This document shows, one piece after another, positions 1 to 6,910 of a stretch of DNA of 16,432 bases (position 1 is its first letter; the number at the start of each line of letters is the position of its first letter). Origin of the DNA: VFZS01 sp964353255 (lineage in GTDB: Bacteria; Acidobacteriota; Terriglobia; Bryobacterales; Bryobacteraceae); assembly GCA_964353255.1 (NCBI GenBank), contig CAYGVJ010000116.1, forward strand, positions 1-16,432, in the 5' to 3' direction. The notes beneath the pieces were generated by a model, which ran no database searches, was not told the origin of the DNA, and saw nothing but the letters and a program-made list of their open reading frames with translations. The position numbers were made by a program, and so were the translations under genes.

Positions 1-36
1 TTACCTGTGCGATAGTAGTGAAGTTACTGGGGCCAG

Positions 37-930
37 TCAACTGCGGGTGCTAAGGACCTGGCGCAGCCGCTGCTCGATGTGCTCGATGACCTCTTCCATC
101 GAGCCGGGCTTCTCCGGGAAAGCCTGCTCAAGACCCAGCGAGGCGGAGCGCTCGAACAACGCCTTGACGGCTTCCGAAACCACAGGCTTCAGTCCCAGCT
201 CCTGCATCGTCTCCAGCACCTGCACCATCTCGTGATGGCGCCTGGAGTGCGCCACCGCGTGGGTGCGAACCCAGTTGGATGCCACCGCCTCAAACCGATT
301 CTGTGTCATGAACTCCGCGACGTCCCGCCAGAGGTCCTCCGCCATCCCTGCCCGCCTGGCGGCGATCAGGAACTCCAGCAGCACGGCCTCGAGTCCCTTC
401 GAGAAGATGCTCCGCAGCATCTTGAACATCGACGCCTTGCCGATCTCGGGACTGTAGTTGCGGGCCCGCAAGCCCAGCTTCGAGAGCGCAGCGGCGACTT
501 CCGCTGCCCTTGGTCCACCGGTCAGAATCTCGGTGGCCGCTCCCGTAGCGCCCACCGCTCCCAGGACGGCGCCTTCCACAAAGTCGGCTCCCGAGGGTTC
601 GATGAGGCGGGCGAGTTCCTGCTTGGTGGCCGGGGAGGTCGAGTTCAAATCCACGAAGATCTGCCCGGGTTGGAGGTACCGGGCGCAAGCCGCGGCTGCT
701 TCCCGGGCTGCTTGCGTGGTCACTGTCGAGAGCACGTAATCAGACCGGCCGACTACGTCAGGCAAGGGGGCGAACTCGATGGGGAGTTCCTGGGCGCGGG
801 CAGCAAGCATCCTCCGCCCTTCCGGGTGAGCGAAGAGCAGATCGTAGGCCGCGACCGCGGCTCCGTGTTCCTGCATGGCCCGCGCAAAAGTCGAGGCCAC
901 TTCGCCGAAGCCGATGAAGCCGATCCGCAT
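37..930 (-). CDS. NAD(P)-binding 6-phosphogluconate/3-hydroxyisobutyrate dehydrogenase-like oxidoreductase, DUF1932 type
   Basis: A 297-residue cytoplasmic enzyme of the beta-hydroxyacid dehydrogenase superfamily. The N-terminus (MRIGFIGFGEVA) is a Rossmann dinucleotide-binding fold with the glycine-rich loop at residues 4-9. The substrate-loop motif DLNSTSP lies at 94-100, and the presumed catalytic lysine is K170 in GKASMFK. The all-helical C-terminal half (about 165-290) resembles the DUF1932 domain rather than the classical NAD-binding-11 domain. The substrate cannot be read from sequence; relatives act on small hydroxy acids or sugar acids. I chose the ATG at 930, which has GGGAG 9 nt upstream, over a TTG at 948 that overlaps lpxA. 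It follows lpxA by 5 bp and is probably cotranscribed. Family assignment is secure; the specific reaction is not. Confidence 0.85.
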   Translation of the reverse strand: MRIGFIGFGEVASTFARAMQEHGAAVAAYDLLFAHPEGRRMLAARAQELPIEFAPLPDVVGRSDYVLSTVTTQAAREAAAACARYLQPGQIFVDLNSTSPATKQELARLIEPSGADFVEGAVLGAVGATGAATEILTGGPRAAEVAAALSKLGLRARNYSPEIGKASMFKMLRSIFSKGLEAVLLEFLIAARRAGMAEDLWRDVAEFMTQNRFEAVASNWVRTHAVAHSRRHHEMVQVLETMQELGLKPVVSEAVKALFERSASLGLEQAFPEKPGSMEEVIEHIEQRLRQVLSTRS

Positions 931-935
931 GGCGC

Positions 936-1724
936 CTACTCCCGGCAAATCCCTCTTTTGCTCGAGCGGATGAAGCGCACCAGGTGCAGGGTGTGCTCGG
1001 TGGGGATCTCGGCCTCAATGCGCGCCAGGGCTTGCTCAAGCTTGAGTCCGGAGCGGTAGAGGATCTGGTAGGCCTGCTTCAAGGCCGAGATGTCCGGCTC
1101 GGCGAACCCTGCGCGCTTCAGGCCCACCAGGTTCAGGCCAACGGGCCGCGCGCGGACGCCGCAGTACATAAAGAACGGCGGCAGGTCGCTATTGACGCCG
1201 GTGTTGCCCGCGACCATGGCCAGCCGCCCGATCTTCGAGTACTGGTGGATCGCCACGTTGCCGGAGATGAAGGCCTGGTCTTCGACCTCGACGCAGCCTG
1301 CCACCAGAGCGCAACTGCATATCACCGTCTCGTTGCCGATGCGGCAGTTGTGCGCGATGTGTCCCGAGGTCATGATGTAGTTCCGGTCCCCGATCTCGGT
1401 GGCCGATTCCGGCTGGGTGCCGCGGGAAATGGTGTAGTGCTCGCGGATGATGTTGCCGTTGCCGATGCGCAGGTAGCTCCGCTCGCCGGTGAAGGCCTTG
1501 TCCAGCGGGTCGGTGCCCAGCACGGTCCCGGCGGAGATCTGGTTGTCGTCCCCCAGGGTGGTCCAACGCTTGACGTAGACGTAAGGCTCCAGCCGGCAGC
1601 CGGCCCCGATGCTCACCTCCGACTCGATGACGCAGAACTCGCCGATGACGCTGCCGGGCCCGATCGAAGCTTCCGGGTGAACGCAAGCGGTCGGCGCAAT
1701 CACCGCCAAGGGATCCACGGCCAT
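936..1724 (-). CDS. lpxA: Acyl-[ACP]--UDP-N-acetylglucosamine O-acyltransferase (LpxA)
   Basis: First enzyme of lipid A synthesis: it moves a 3-hydroxyacyl chain from acyl carrier protein to the 3-OH of UDP-GlcNAc in the cytoplasm. The 262-residue protein matches the family length of about 262. Residues 1-190 are left-handed beta-helix hexapeptide repeats (IGPGSVIGEF, IGDRNYI, IGNETVI, and others). GHIAHNC at 121-127 places H122 and H125 exactly at the numbers of the E. coli catalytic histidines. REHYTISRGT (94-103) is the conserved UDP-GlcNAc loop. The last 70 residues form the helical C-terminal cap. No Shine-Dalgarno site precedes the ATG, but TATGAT lies 8 nt upstream. It is divergent from lpxD, with a dehydrogenase gene directly downstream. 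Confidence 0.97.
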   Translation of the reverse strand: MAVDPLAVIAPTACVHPEASIGPGSVIGEFCVIESEVSIGAGCRLEPYVYVKRWTTLGDDNQISAGTVLGTDPLDKAFTGERSYLRIGNGNIIREHYTISRGTQPESATEIGDRNYIMTSGHIAHNCRIGNETVICSCALVAGCVEVEDQAFISGNVAIHQYSKIGRLAMVAGNTGVNSDLPPFFMYCGVRARPVGLNLVGLKRAGFAEPDISALKQAYQILYRSGLKLEQALARIEAEIPTEHTLHLVRFIRSSKRGICRE

Positions 1725-1732
1725 AACTTTGT

Positions 1733-1738
1733 ATCATA
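1733..1738 (-). promoter_or_regulatory. Candidate -10 box for lpxA, possibly leaderless
   Basis: TATGAT on the minus strand matches the sigma-70 -10 consensus at 5 of 6 positions and ends 8 nt before the lpxA ATG. Transcription would start within about 2 nt of the start codon, which fits the absence of a Shine-Dalgarno site. No convincing -35 is seen at 16-18 bp. The same stretch read on plus gives TATCAT about 24 nt before the lpxD start, so it could serve either direction. Confidence 0.4.
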
Positions 1739-1747
1739 CAAGCAGCG

Positions 1748-1755
1748 AAAGGAGA
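1748..1755 (+). promoter_or_regulatory. Ribosome binding site that sets the lpxD start
   Basis: AAAGGAGA is followed by 6 nt and then TTG at 1762. This strong Shine-Dalgarno site favours the TTG at 1762 over the upstream in-frame TTG at 1729, which would add eleven unlikely residues. Confidence 0.75.
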
Positions 1756-1761
1756 CCGCCC

Positions 1762-2790
1762 TTGCGAGTGCGAGAACTGGCCGAACGTTTGGGGGCCGCC
1801 TTTGAAGGCGATGGCGAAAAAGACCTGCGCGGCGCGGCCCCTCTGGAGACTGCCGGCGCGGAAGAGCTGGCTTTCATTGGCAGCCGCAAGGCTGCGCGGC
1901 AGTTGGAGCTGTCAGCCGCCGGCTGCCTGATCGTTCCGTTCGACCTTCCCAACCCGGGCGGCCGGACGGTGATCCGCGCGGCGGAGCCCCGGCTGGCGTT
2001 TGCGCGGGCCATCGCTCTGCTCCATCCGGCGGCGCCGCCCGTGCCCGGAATTCACCCCACGGCGGTAATCGCCGCCGGCGCCGAGGTCGGCCCCGCGGCG
2101 GCGATCGGGCCCCACGTGAGCATCGGAGAGGAGACGCGCATCGGGGCAAACGTCCGGATCGGGGCCGGCTGCGCCATCGGCCGGCGGGTCAGGCTCGGCA
2201 AAAACTGTCTCCTGCACGCCCGGGTGACCATTTACGACGATGTCGAGATTGGCGACAACGTCGTCCTGCATTCCGGCTGCGTCATCGGCGCCGACGGCTT
2301 CGGGTTCGTCCTCGCCGGGGAGCGCTACGAGAAGTTCCCGCAAATTGGGCGTGTGGTGATCGAGGATGACGTCGAGATCGGCGCCAACTCGACGGTGGAT
2401 CGGGCGGCCCTGGGGGTGACCTTTATCGGCCGAGGGACGAAGCTCGACAACTTGGTGCATGTGGCGCACAATTGCCGCCTCGGGCGTCACGTGGTGGTGG
2501 CCGCCCAGACCGGCTTCTCAGGCGCCGTGGTGGTGGAGGACTACGCCGTCATCGGCGGGCAGGTGGGCATCGGCGACAAGGCGCGCATCGGGTCGCGCGC
2601 CGTGCTGGGTTCCAAGTGCGGCATCCTCAGCTCGAAGGTTGTGCGCCCCGGCCAGGTACTGTGGGGGATCCCCGCGCGGCCGCTCAAGGAGCACCTCGAA
2701 CAGTTGGCCTGCCTGGCGCGCCTGCCCGCGATGCGCAGGGAGCTGGCCGAGTTCAAGCGGCGCCTACGGGAGCTGGAGGAACGTGGGTAG
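1762..2790 (+). CDS. lpxD: UDP-3-O-acylglucosamine N-acyltransferase (LpxD)
   Basis: Third acyl-transfer step of lipid A synthesis: it adds an N-linked 3-hydroxyacyl chain from acyl-ACP to UDP-3-O-acyl-glucosamine, in the cytoplasm. With the TTG start the protein has 342 residues, the usual length. An N-terminal uridine-binding domain (about 1-95) precedes a left-handed beta-helix of hexapeptide repeats (97-300). NLVHVAHNC at 230-238 carries the catalytic histidine (H236, equivalent to E. coli H239). Conserved GADGFGF lies at 176-182 and WGIPARP at 301-307, followed by a C-terminal helix. In many genomes lpxD, fabZ and lpxA are co-directional. Here lpxD and lpxA diverge with 37 bp between them, and fabZ is absent from the window. 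Confidence 0.97.
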   Translation: MRVRELAERLGAAFEGDGEKDLRGAAPLETAGAEELAFIGSRKAARQLELSAAGCLIVPFDLPNPGGRTVIRAAEPRLAFARAIALLHPAAPPVPGIHPTAVIAAGAEVGPAAAIGPHVSIGEETRIGANVRIGAGCAIGRRVRLGKNCLLHARVTIYDDVEIGDNVVLHSGCVIGADGFGFVLAGERYEKFPQIGRVVIEDDVEIGANSTVDRAALGVTFIGRGTKLDNLVHVAHNCRLGRHVVVAAQTGFSGAVVVEDYAVIGGQVGIGDKARIGSRAVLGSKCGILSSKVVRPGQVLWGIPARPLKEHLEQLACLARLPAMRRELAEFKRRLRELEERG

Positions 2791-2810
2791 GGGTCGGGCA
2801 TGCCCGACCC
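2791..2810. terminator. Perfect 20-bp palindrome between convergent genes
   Basis: GGGTCGGGCA followed by its exact reverse complement. It fills precisely the 20 bp between the lpxD stop (2788-2790) and the stop of the opposing winged-helix/TPR gene (2811-2813). As RNA it would form a very GC-rich hairpin in either direction, so it could act as a bidirectional terminator. There is no U-tract on either side, so a palindromic interspersed repeat or protein-binding site is also possible. Confidence 0.55.
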
Positions 2811-4529
2811 TCACGGTGCCCGCGGCAGCAGGGGCAGGCGCGCGAGCAGTTGGTGGTAGCGCGGCTCGGAGTGAAGTGGGTCGAAAGCGGGGCTGCAGCG
2901 GAGCCAGAGGACCGACGGATGGCGTTGCTCCAAGGCCTTTTCGAGCCAATCGAGCGCGGACTGGTTGTCGCCGAGACCGAGATGCACCCAGGCGAAGGAA
3001 ACCGGTGACACCTCCTGCGAGGTGGCCCTGCGCTCAAGCTGCGCCAGCGCCTCACGCGCTTCCGCCTGCCGGCCCGCCAGTCCGTAGGCCATCCCCAGAC
3101 ACCCCAAGGAGTAAGTGTCTCCGAAACGATGCGTAGCGTCGAGGAACACAGCGATGGCGTCATCGAGAGCGGACTTGGCCAGCAAGGCCAGACCCAGAAC
3201 GTAGTACGCCAGCAGGCAGTTGGGATCCATCTCAAGCGCGCCCCGGCTCTCCGCGATGGCCCGGTCGTAGCGGCGCGCCCAGAAGAGCACGTACCCGAAA
3301 GAGGATCGGAGGAGAACCGAAAGCGGATCCAGTTCGCGGGCCAGCTCCGCCTCGGCGATGGCCCTGCGGTAGTCCTCTCTCGTGGAACCCAGAAACATGG
3401 ACAACCCCCAGCGCTGAAAGGGGTCATTCGGGGCCAGCTCGACGGCACGTTGGTATTCGCGTTCGGCTTCCGCCAGGTTCCAGTAGTGGAAGAAGTGAGC
3501 GTCCGCCAAAGCGTGGTGCGCGTCCGGGTGAGTGTCGTCCCGCTGCAAGGCCGCCAGCGCCGCCCTTTCGGCTTGGGGGAACGCCTCAGCCGCTGACACA
3601 TAGCCAAAGAAGCCCATTAAGGCATGCGTGGTGGCCAGCTTGGCGTGGGGCGGCGCGTACCGAGGATCCTTCTCGATGGCGAGTTCGAAATACCCGATAG
3701 CCCGGTGCAGGTCGCCGGGGTTGAAGTGGCCGAAGTGGTACAGGCCCTTGATGTAGGCGTCATAGGCTTCGGGAACGACGGCCACGGCGCGCCGAGGCGA
3801 CACGGCAACGTCAATCTGCCGGGTGACGGCCTCCGCCACCTCCGTCTGTACCTTCAGGATATCGCCCAGTCCGCCGTCGTAACTCTGCGCCCACAAGTGG
3901 GTTTGATCGTTGACTCGAATCAACTGCGCGCTGATACGAATCCGATCGTCCACGCGCCTCACGCTGCCCTCGACCACGTAATCCACGCCCAACTCGCGGC
4001 CGATCCTGGCAATGTCCTTGCGGGTGCCTTTGTATTGCATCGCGGAGGTGCGCGCGATCACCCCCAGCCGCTCCGGGGCCAGCCCCCCGAGCTGGGTGAT
4101 CAGCTCCTCGGTCATGCCATCGCTGAAGTACTCCTGGGCGGGGTCGCCGCTGAGGTTCTCCATCGGCAGGACCGCCAGCTTGACCCGGAGCAGCGGCGAC
4201 GGCGGCCCCACGAGCTGGCCAACGAAGCGGTAGCCGCGCCGGGGCAGGGTTTCGATGAAACGCGGCTTCTCCGCTGAATCGCCCAAGGCCTCACGCAGCC
4301 GGGCGACCGCGGTGTTCAGATTGTTCTCGAAATCGACGAAGACGTCCGCCGGCCACAGCCGCGCACACAGTTCTTCCCGCGTCACCAGTTCACCGGGGTG
4401 TTCCAGCAGGAAGGCCAGGACCGCGAAGGACTGTCCGGACAGCCTGATGCGCGTCCCGCGCTTCCAGAGTTCGCCGGATCGCAGGTCGGCTTCGTAGTCG
4501 CCGAACCGGATGACCGTGGGCCCCACCAC
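2811..4529 (-). CDS. Winged-helix transcriptional regulator with TolB-like and TPR domains
   Basis: A 572-residue protein in three parts. Residues 6-105 are an OmpR/PhoB-type winged helix (LSGQSFAVLAFLLEHPGELV, RLREALGD, FIETLPRRGYRFVG). Residues 115-240 resemble the TolB-N/FlgO-like domain often found in adenylate-cyclase-type and CadC-like proteins (AVLPMENLSGDPAQEYFSDG; GRELGVDYVVEGSVRR). From about 260 to 560 there are tetratricopeptide repeats. No membrane segment or receiver domain is visible, so it is probably a soluble one-component regulator with a TPR sensing or protein-binding region. The GTG start has no Shine-Dalgarno site; TATCAT lies only 5 nt upstream. It is divergent from the secreted hydrolase gene, which may be a target, though nothing in the sequence proves this. 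Confidence 0.88.
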   Translation of the reverse strand: MVGPTVIRFGDYEADLRSGELWKRGTRIRLSGQSFAVLAFLLEHPGELVTREELCARLWPADVFVDFENNLNTAVARLREALGDSAEKPRFIETLPRRGYRFVGQLVGPPSPLLRVKLAVLPMENLSGDPAQEYFSDGMTEELITQLGGLAPERLGVIARTSAMQYKGTRKDIARIGRELGVDYVVEGSVRRVDDRIRISAQLIRVNDQTHLWAQSYDGGLGDILKVQTEVAEAVTRQIDVAVSPRRAVAVVPEAYDAYIKGLYHFGHFNPGDLHRAIGYFELAIEKDPRYAPPHAKLATTHALMGFFGYVSAAEAFPQAERAALAALQRDDTHPDAHHALADAHFFHYWNLAEAEREYQRAVELAPNDPFQRWGLSMFLGSTREDYRRAIAEAELARELDPLSVLLRSSFGYVLFWARRYDRAIAESRGALEMDPNCLLAYYVLGLALLAKSALDDAIAVFLDATHRFGDTYSLGCLGMAYGLAGRQAEAREALAQLERRATSQEVSPVSFAWVHLGLGDNQSALDWLEKALEQRHPSVLWLRCSPAFDPLHSEPRYHQLLARLPLLPRAP

Positions 4530-4534
4530 GGAAC

Positions 4535-4563
4535 ATGATACCCCGTGGGGAATGCCCTAACAA
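4535..4563 (-). promoter_or_regulatory. Promoter of the winged-helix/TPR gene
   Basis: On the minus strand, TTGTTA (4563-4558), a 17-bp spacer and TATCAT (4540-4535) match sigma-70 elements at 4/6 and 5/6. Only 5 nt separate the -10 from the GTG start codon, so transcription should begin at or next to the start codon: a leaderless mRNA. Confidence 0.55.
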
Positions 4564-4635
4564 GGGGCCAACTACTCGAAAAACCAAGCGGTTAGGCGTT
4601 AAGAGTCTTTCAATGCCAAATCAAGCCGCTCGCCC

Positions 4636-4664
4636 TTGGCAAACCTGGGAAGCTGGCGCATACT
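4636..4664 (+). promoter_or_regulatory. Promoter of the secreted hydrolase gene
   Basis: TTGGCA (4636-4641), a 17-bp spacer and CATACT (4659-4664). The predicted start near 4671 gives a leader of about 19 nt that contains the Shine-Dalgarno site. The rest of the 4530-4689 gap shows no other gene. Confidence 0.6.
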
Positions 4665-4676
4665 GGCCGTGGTGTC

Positions 4677-4683
4677 AAGGAGG
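4677..4683 (+). promoter_or_regulatory. Ribosome binding site that sets the hydrolase start
   Basis: AAGGAGG followed by 6 nt and ATG at 4690. It selects this ATG, which begins a clean signal peptide, over an upstream in-frame start at 4636 that would overlap the promoter. Confidence 0.85.
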
Positions 4684-4689
4684 TTTGAG

Positions 4690-5955
4690 ATGAGGCTTAA
4701 GAGTTTTGCGCTCGCCGTAGTCCTACTTCTGGCGGCCGCGCCGCCGGCCCTTCGGGCGCAGGTGCCCCCAGGCACACTCCGCGTGGCTTTGCCTTTCGAC
4801 TTGGTAGACTTCCTGGACGGGGCCAAGTTCAAGATCCGCGTTCCCAGGAACTGGAACGGGACGCTGCTGGTGTACCTCCAAGGAACCAAGGTGGCTCCGA
4901 TTCCCGAACCGATCGTGGTTCCTCCCGTCCTGCCTGGCTCCCAACCCGCGCTCGAAGAAACGCTCCTGTCGCGGGGGTATGCCTTGGCTGCTTCGGATTT
5001 CATGGAAGGCGCGCAGGACAGCCTGGCGCTGACCAGCTACTTTCGAGGCAGAGTGGGCGACCCGACGCGGGTGATCCTGTGGGGCACCTCCGGAGGCGGG
5101 ATGTACGCTCTCAAGATGATCGAGGAGTTTCCGCGGTACTTCGACGGCGCCATTGTCACCTGCGCTCCCGTGCTCGGCCATCCGAGGAATATGGATTTCA
5201 AGCTCGACTTCTGCTTGGCTTATGCGGTCGCCTTCGGCTGGCCTACCGAGAAGTGGGGCCCGCTGGAGGACCTCCGCGAAGGCCTTACCTTCCAGAGAGA
5301 TGTGCTCCCCAATCTGGAGGCGCCCAAAGCGGACGGCAGCAATCGCGGGGGTTGGGAGTTTGTCCGGCTCGCCACTGGGTTCCCCACGGAGGCTTTCTGG
5401 GGAACGGACCCGATGTGGGGTCTCCCGGGCTGGATGTTGAACATGTTCTTTGCCACCCAGCAGCGTGAGGCGGCGGAGGCCGCGGCCGCTGGACCGGTCG
5501 CCCAGAACCTCGACCACCGCTACGTGCTGAAGCCGGAGGAAAAGACCTACCTGGCGGGTCTTGGCACCAACGCGGACGACCTGCTGGGGAAGATGAACGC
5601 GCGGACGAATATCATGGCTGCCCCGTGGGCCCGCGATTACGCGGAGCGCTTTGGCGGCCTCAGAGGTCTGCTGACCCGGCCCGTGCTGACTATGCACACC
5701 ACGATGGACACCCTGGCCCACGTGGGCTTCGAAAGCGCCTACCGCGCGCAGGTGGAAGCGTGGGGCTCCCAGGACCGGCTGGTCCAGACTTACGTCAAGA
5801 GCGTCGGGCATTGCGCCTTCACCTCCGCGCAGTTGCTCGCGACGCTGGAGGCGATGGAGCGTTGGCTCAACACCGGAACAAAGCCGGACGCTTCCTTCTT
5901 CCCCGAAGACAAAGGATTCGATAACAAGTTCGTGCCGCCGCCCTGGCCCTACTAG
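4690..5955 (+). CDS. Secreted alpha/beta-hydrolase
   Basis: A 421-residue protein with a Sec signal peptide (MRLKSFALAVVLLLAAAPPA, likely cleaved after LRA at 23), so it acts in the periplasm or outside the cell. The alpha/beta-hydrolase fold shows a nucleophile elbow GTSGGG at 132-137 with Ser134. Likely partners are Asp340 (MHTTMDT) and His374 (SVGHCAF), in the right order and spacing for a catalytic triad. Residues about 165-300 look like a lid or cap insertion rich in Trp and Pro. The substrate is unknown; an esterase or a peptidase-type activity is possible. The gene is preceded by its own promoter and a perfect Shine-Dalgarno site, and is divergent from the winged-helix/TPR regulator. 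Confidence 0.85.
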   Translation: MRLKSFALAVVLLLAAAPPALRAQVPPGTLRVALPFDLVDFLDGAKFKIRVPRNWNGTLLVYLQGTKVAPIPEPIVVPPVLPGSQPALEETLLSRGYALAASDFMEGAQDSLALTSYFRGRVGDPTRVILWGTSGGGMYALKMIEEFPRYFDGAIVTCAPVLGHPRNMDFKLDFCLAYAVAFGWPTEKWGPLEDLREGLTFQRDVLPNLEAPKADGSNRGGWEFVRLATGFPTEAFWGTDPMWGLPGWMLNMFFATQQREAAEAAAAGPVAQNLDHRYVLKPEEKTYLAGLGTNADDLLGKMNARTNIMAAPWARDYAERFGGLRGLLTRPVLTMHTTMDTLAHVGFESAYRAQVEAWGSQDRLVQTYVKSVGHCAFTSAQLLATLEAMERWLNTGTKPDASFFPEDKGFDNKFVPPPWPY

Positions 5956-5971
5956 ACCGGGCCGGTCGGCG

Positions 5972-5999
5972 CCAGGAACCCTACTATAATGGTCCCTGG
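5972..5999 (+). promoter_or_regulatory. Consensus -10 box inside an inverted repeat upstream of the TRAP operon
   Basis: A perfect TATAAT (5985-5990) lies between CCAGGAACC (5972-5980) and GGTCCCTGG (5991-5999), arms complementary at 8 of 9 positions with a 10-bp centre. A protein dimer bound here would block the -10 directly. No good -35 is seen, as expected for an activator-dependent or weak promoter. Transcription would start near 5997, about 10 nt before the TatT-like start. A short upstream dyad, GACCGG/CCGGTC (5955-5967), overlaps the hydrolase stop codon. Confidence 0.55.
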
Positions 6000-6007
6000 T
6001 TCTGATC

Positions 6008-6910
6008 ATGCGCGCGGTCTTGCTGGCGGTTCTGTTGCTGGCCACCCTGGGCTGCTCGGTCCGGCGCTTCGCCGTAAACAAGCTGGGCGACGCGCTGGCG
6101 GGGAGCGGCACGACGTTCGCCTCCGACGACGATCCGGAGCTGGTGGGCGAGGCGCTGCCGTTCGCGCTCAAGCTCATCGAGAGCCTGCTGGCCGAGAGCC
6201 CGCGCCATCGTGGACTTCTTCTCGCTGCCGCCAGCGGTTTCACGCAATACGCCTATGCCTTCGTCGAGCAACAGGCCGACGAATCGGAGGACCAGGATCT
6301 GGCGCGGGCCACCCGCTTGCGCGCGCGGGCGCGGAAGCTCTATCTCCGCGCTCGCGACTACGGCTTGCGCGGCCTGGAAGTGAAGCGCCGGGATTTCGCC
6401 ACGGCCCTCCGAGCGGACGCCAAGGCCTCCATGCGCGTCGCCTCCAAGGCCGAGGTGCCGTTGCTCTACTGGACTGCGGCGGCCTGGGGCGCGGCCATCA
6501 CCGTGTCCAAGGACGACCCGGAGACGGTGGCCGACCAGCCGCTGGTCGAGGCGCTCATCGACCGCGCGCTCACGCTTGACGAGGCCTTTGATGGCGGCGC
6601 CATCCACGCCTTCCTGGTCAGCTACGAGCCCAGCCGCCCGGGCGTTGGCGCCTCGGAGGCCGCGGCCCGCGCGCGCAAGCATTTCGAGCGGGCGCTGGAA
6701 CTCTCCAAAGGCCAACTGGCCTCGCCCCTGGTGGCCTTCGCCGAGACAGTGTCGGTCAGCCGGCAGGACAAGAAGGAGTTCGAAGCGCTGCTCAAGCGCG
6801 CGCTCGCCATCGACGTGAACGCGCGCGCCGAGTGGCGCCTGGCCAACTTAGTGGCCCAGCGGCGGGCGCGCTGGCTGCTCGGCCGCACTGACCAACTGTT
6901 CGTGGAATGA
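6008..6910 (+). CDS. TatT-family helical-repeat lipoprotein, TRAP transporter accessory component
   Basis: A 300-residue protein with a short lipoprotein signal (LLLATLGC, Cys16; the lipobox is not ideal because Thr is at -3), so probably anchored in the periplasm. The body is all helical with TPR-like repeats (for example ARARKLYLRARDYGLRGLE and ARARKHFERALELSKG). It ends in KKEFEALLKRALAIDVNARAEW, typical of the TAtT family. In Treponema pallidum, TatT (Tp0956) binds the solute-binding protein TatP (Tp0957), defining the TPAT subclass of TRAP transporters. The next two genes are a TRAP binding protein and a fused permease, which strongly supports this identity. No Shine-Dalgarno site is evident before the ATG. 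Its stop overlaps the next start (ATGA). Confidence 0.88.
   Translation: MRAVLLAVLLLATLGCSVRRFAVNKLGDALAGSGTTFASDDDPELVGEALPFALKLIESLLAESPRHRGLLLAAASGFTQYAYAFVEQQADESEDQDLARATRLRARARKLYLRARDYGLRGLEVKRRDFATALRADAKASMRVASKAEVPLLYWTAAAWGAAITVSKDDPETVADQPLVEALIDRALTLDEAFDGGAIHAFLVSYEPSRPGVGASEAAARARKHFERALELSKGQLASPLVAFAETVSVSRQDKKEFEALLKRALAIDVNARAEWRLANLVAQRRARWLLGRTDQLFVE

Noticed and set aside
1..36. Possible gene end at the left edge
   Set aside because: Too short to judge; nothing recognisable on either strand.
4723..6243. A 506-codon open frame on minus
   Set aside because: It is antisense to the secreted hydrolase, which has signal peptide, catalytic motifs and a Shine-Dalgarno site; the antisense product is Arg/Gly-rich with no recognisable domain.
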